64,000 nucleotides of DNA from Karstenula rhodostoma CBS 690.94. Taxonomy: Eukaryota; Ascomycota; Dothideomycetes; Pleosporales; Didymosphaeriaceae. Numbering within the stretch: position 1 is the stretch's first letter; each line of letters begins with the position of its first letter. The translations under genes were made by a program, and so were the position numbers. The stretch spans positions 1,753,052 to 1,817,051 of the forward strand of contig MU001501.1 of the NCBI GenBank assembly GCA_010093485.1. Reading direction: 5' to 3'. Under the pieces are notes generated by a model. The model did no database searches and had not been told where the DNA came from. It was given only the letters and a program-made list of their open reading frames with translations. This document shows positions 63,817 to 64,000 of this stretch, piece after piece.

Positions 63817-64000
63817 ATGCTTTTGCAGCGCATAAGAGCCCAGTTCACGCTCGTTCGTTCGAAAGCATACGTGGCGACCATCGCAAGCATGTCTGCGCCT
63901 GAGAACGACGAGTCTCGTGAGGAACGAGTCGACTTGTCCGATACTGATTTCGGAGACAAGGAGCTGGAGAGTCTGTACCTTCCAGGCGCCATGTGCATCA
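63817..64000 (+). CDS. 5' end of a gene cut by the window edge
   Basis: Open frame from ATG 63817 (MLLQRIRAQFTLVRSKAY) to the last base, with a second in-frame ATG at 63889 (MSAPENDESREERVDL) that is the better start by context and acidity. No stop is reached. Only 37-61 residues are visible, acidic and unrecognised. Divergent from A2. Confidence 0.45.
   Translation, partial: MLLQRIRAQFTLVRSKAYVATIASMSAPENDESREERVDLSDTDFGDKELESLYLPGAMCI

Noticed and set aside
26826..64000. CRISPR array, bacterial operon or integrated virus
   Set aside because: No regularly spaced repeats, genes are intron-bearing with eukaryotic splice sites, and no capsid, polymerase or packaging-type genes were seen.

Overview
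The window is a stretch of filamentous ascomycete (Pezizomycotina) nuclear DNA, most likely Dothideomycetes. The evidence is short GT-AG introns of about 44-150 bp, fungal housekeeping proteins (COG3, Fmp25-type RCC1 protein, Hsp12, Fig1, SHMT), an AA9 polysaccharide monooxygenase, a Goodbye/NACHT STAND protein, a HET-domain relic, and a tandem repeat whose copies differ only by transitions, as expected from RIP. The class-level placement is inference.

Left part (1-26 kb): conserved genes spaced by gene-poor DNA. In order: a GPI-type cell-wall protein, a RIP-like tandem duplication and a HET relic, AA9 LPMO (-), COG3 (-), an Fmp25-like protein (+) sharing a repeat-bearing bidirectional promoter with COG3, a 1470-aa STAND/NLR-like protein (-), a small Cys-rich secreted peptide (-), an Hsp12-like protein (-), a Fig1 protein (+) and serine hydroxymethyltransferase (+). 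Fold-back, MITE-like elements lie at 17.0, 17.6 and 19.6 kb, with a related fragment at 11.66 kb.

Boundary (26.8 kb): an intron-containing tRNA-Ser(UGA) followed by a perfect 13-bp hairpin. Beyond it the gene content changes completely.

Right part (27.4-64 kb): a dense block of about 24 genes, almost none of which I recognise as housekeeping. Four themes recur. (1) Two divergent kinesin-like proteins, each with two N-terminal membrane segments; to my knowledge this is an unusual architecture. (2) Three paralogous proteins of about 670-720 aa (B1, B2, B3) that share two nuclease-like motifs, D-[IV]-K-[ST] and D-x12-Q-x-K. B1 and B2 each sit beside a smaller paralogous partner (A1, A2). In both pairs intron position and phase are conserved, and the pairs lie near the two ends of the block. 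(3) Four proteins with a membrane anchor followed by a long helical domain with a conserved Trp and Cys. (4) Several small proteins with hydrophobic segments at both ends, plus a tail-anchored protein with a 120-bp coding tandem repeat and nuclear-type proteins with basic tracts or a Cys/His knuckle.

Reading of the whole: a conserved chromosomal segment abuts an accessory locus that looks like a co-inherited multi-gene system. A membrane-associated motor assembly combined with duplicated nuclease-like modules is my working hypothesis. No transposase, tyrosine recombinase or reverse transcriptase is visible, so how the block arrived is unknown. All exon models were built by eye from splice signals and reading-frame continuity.
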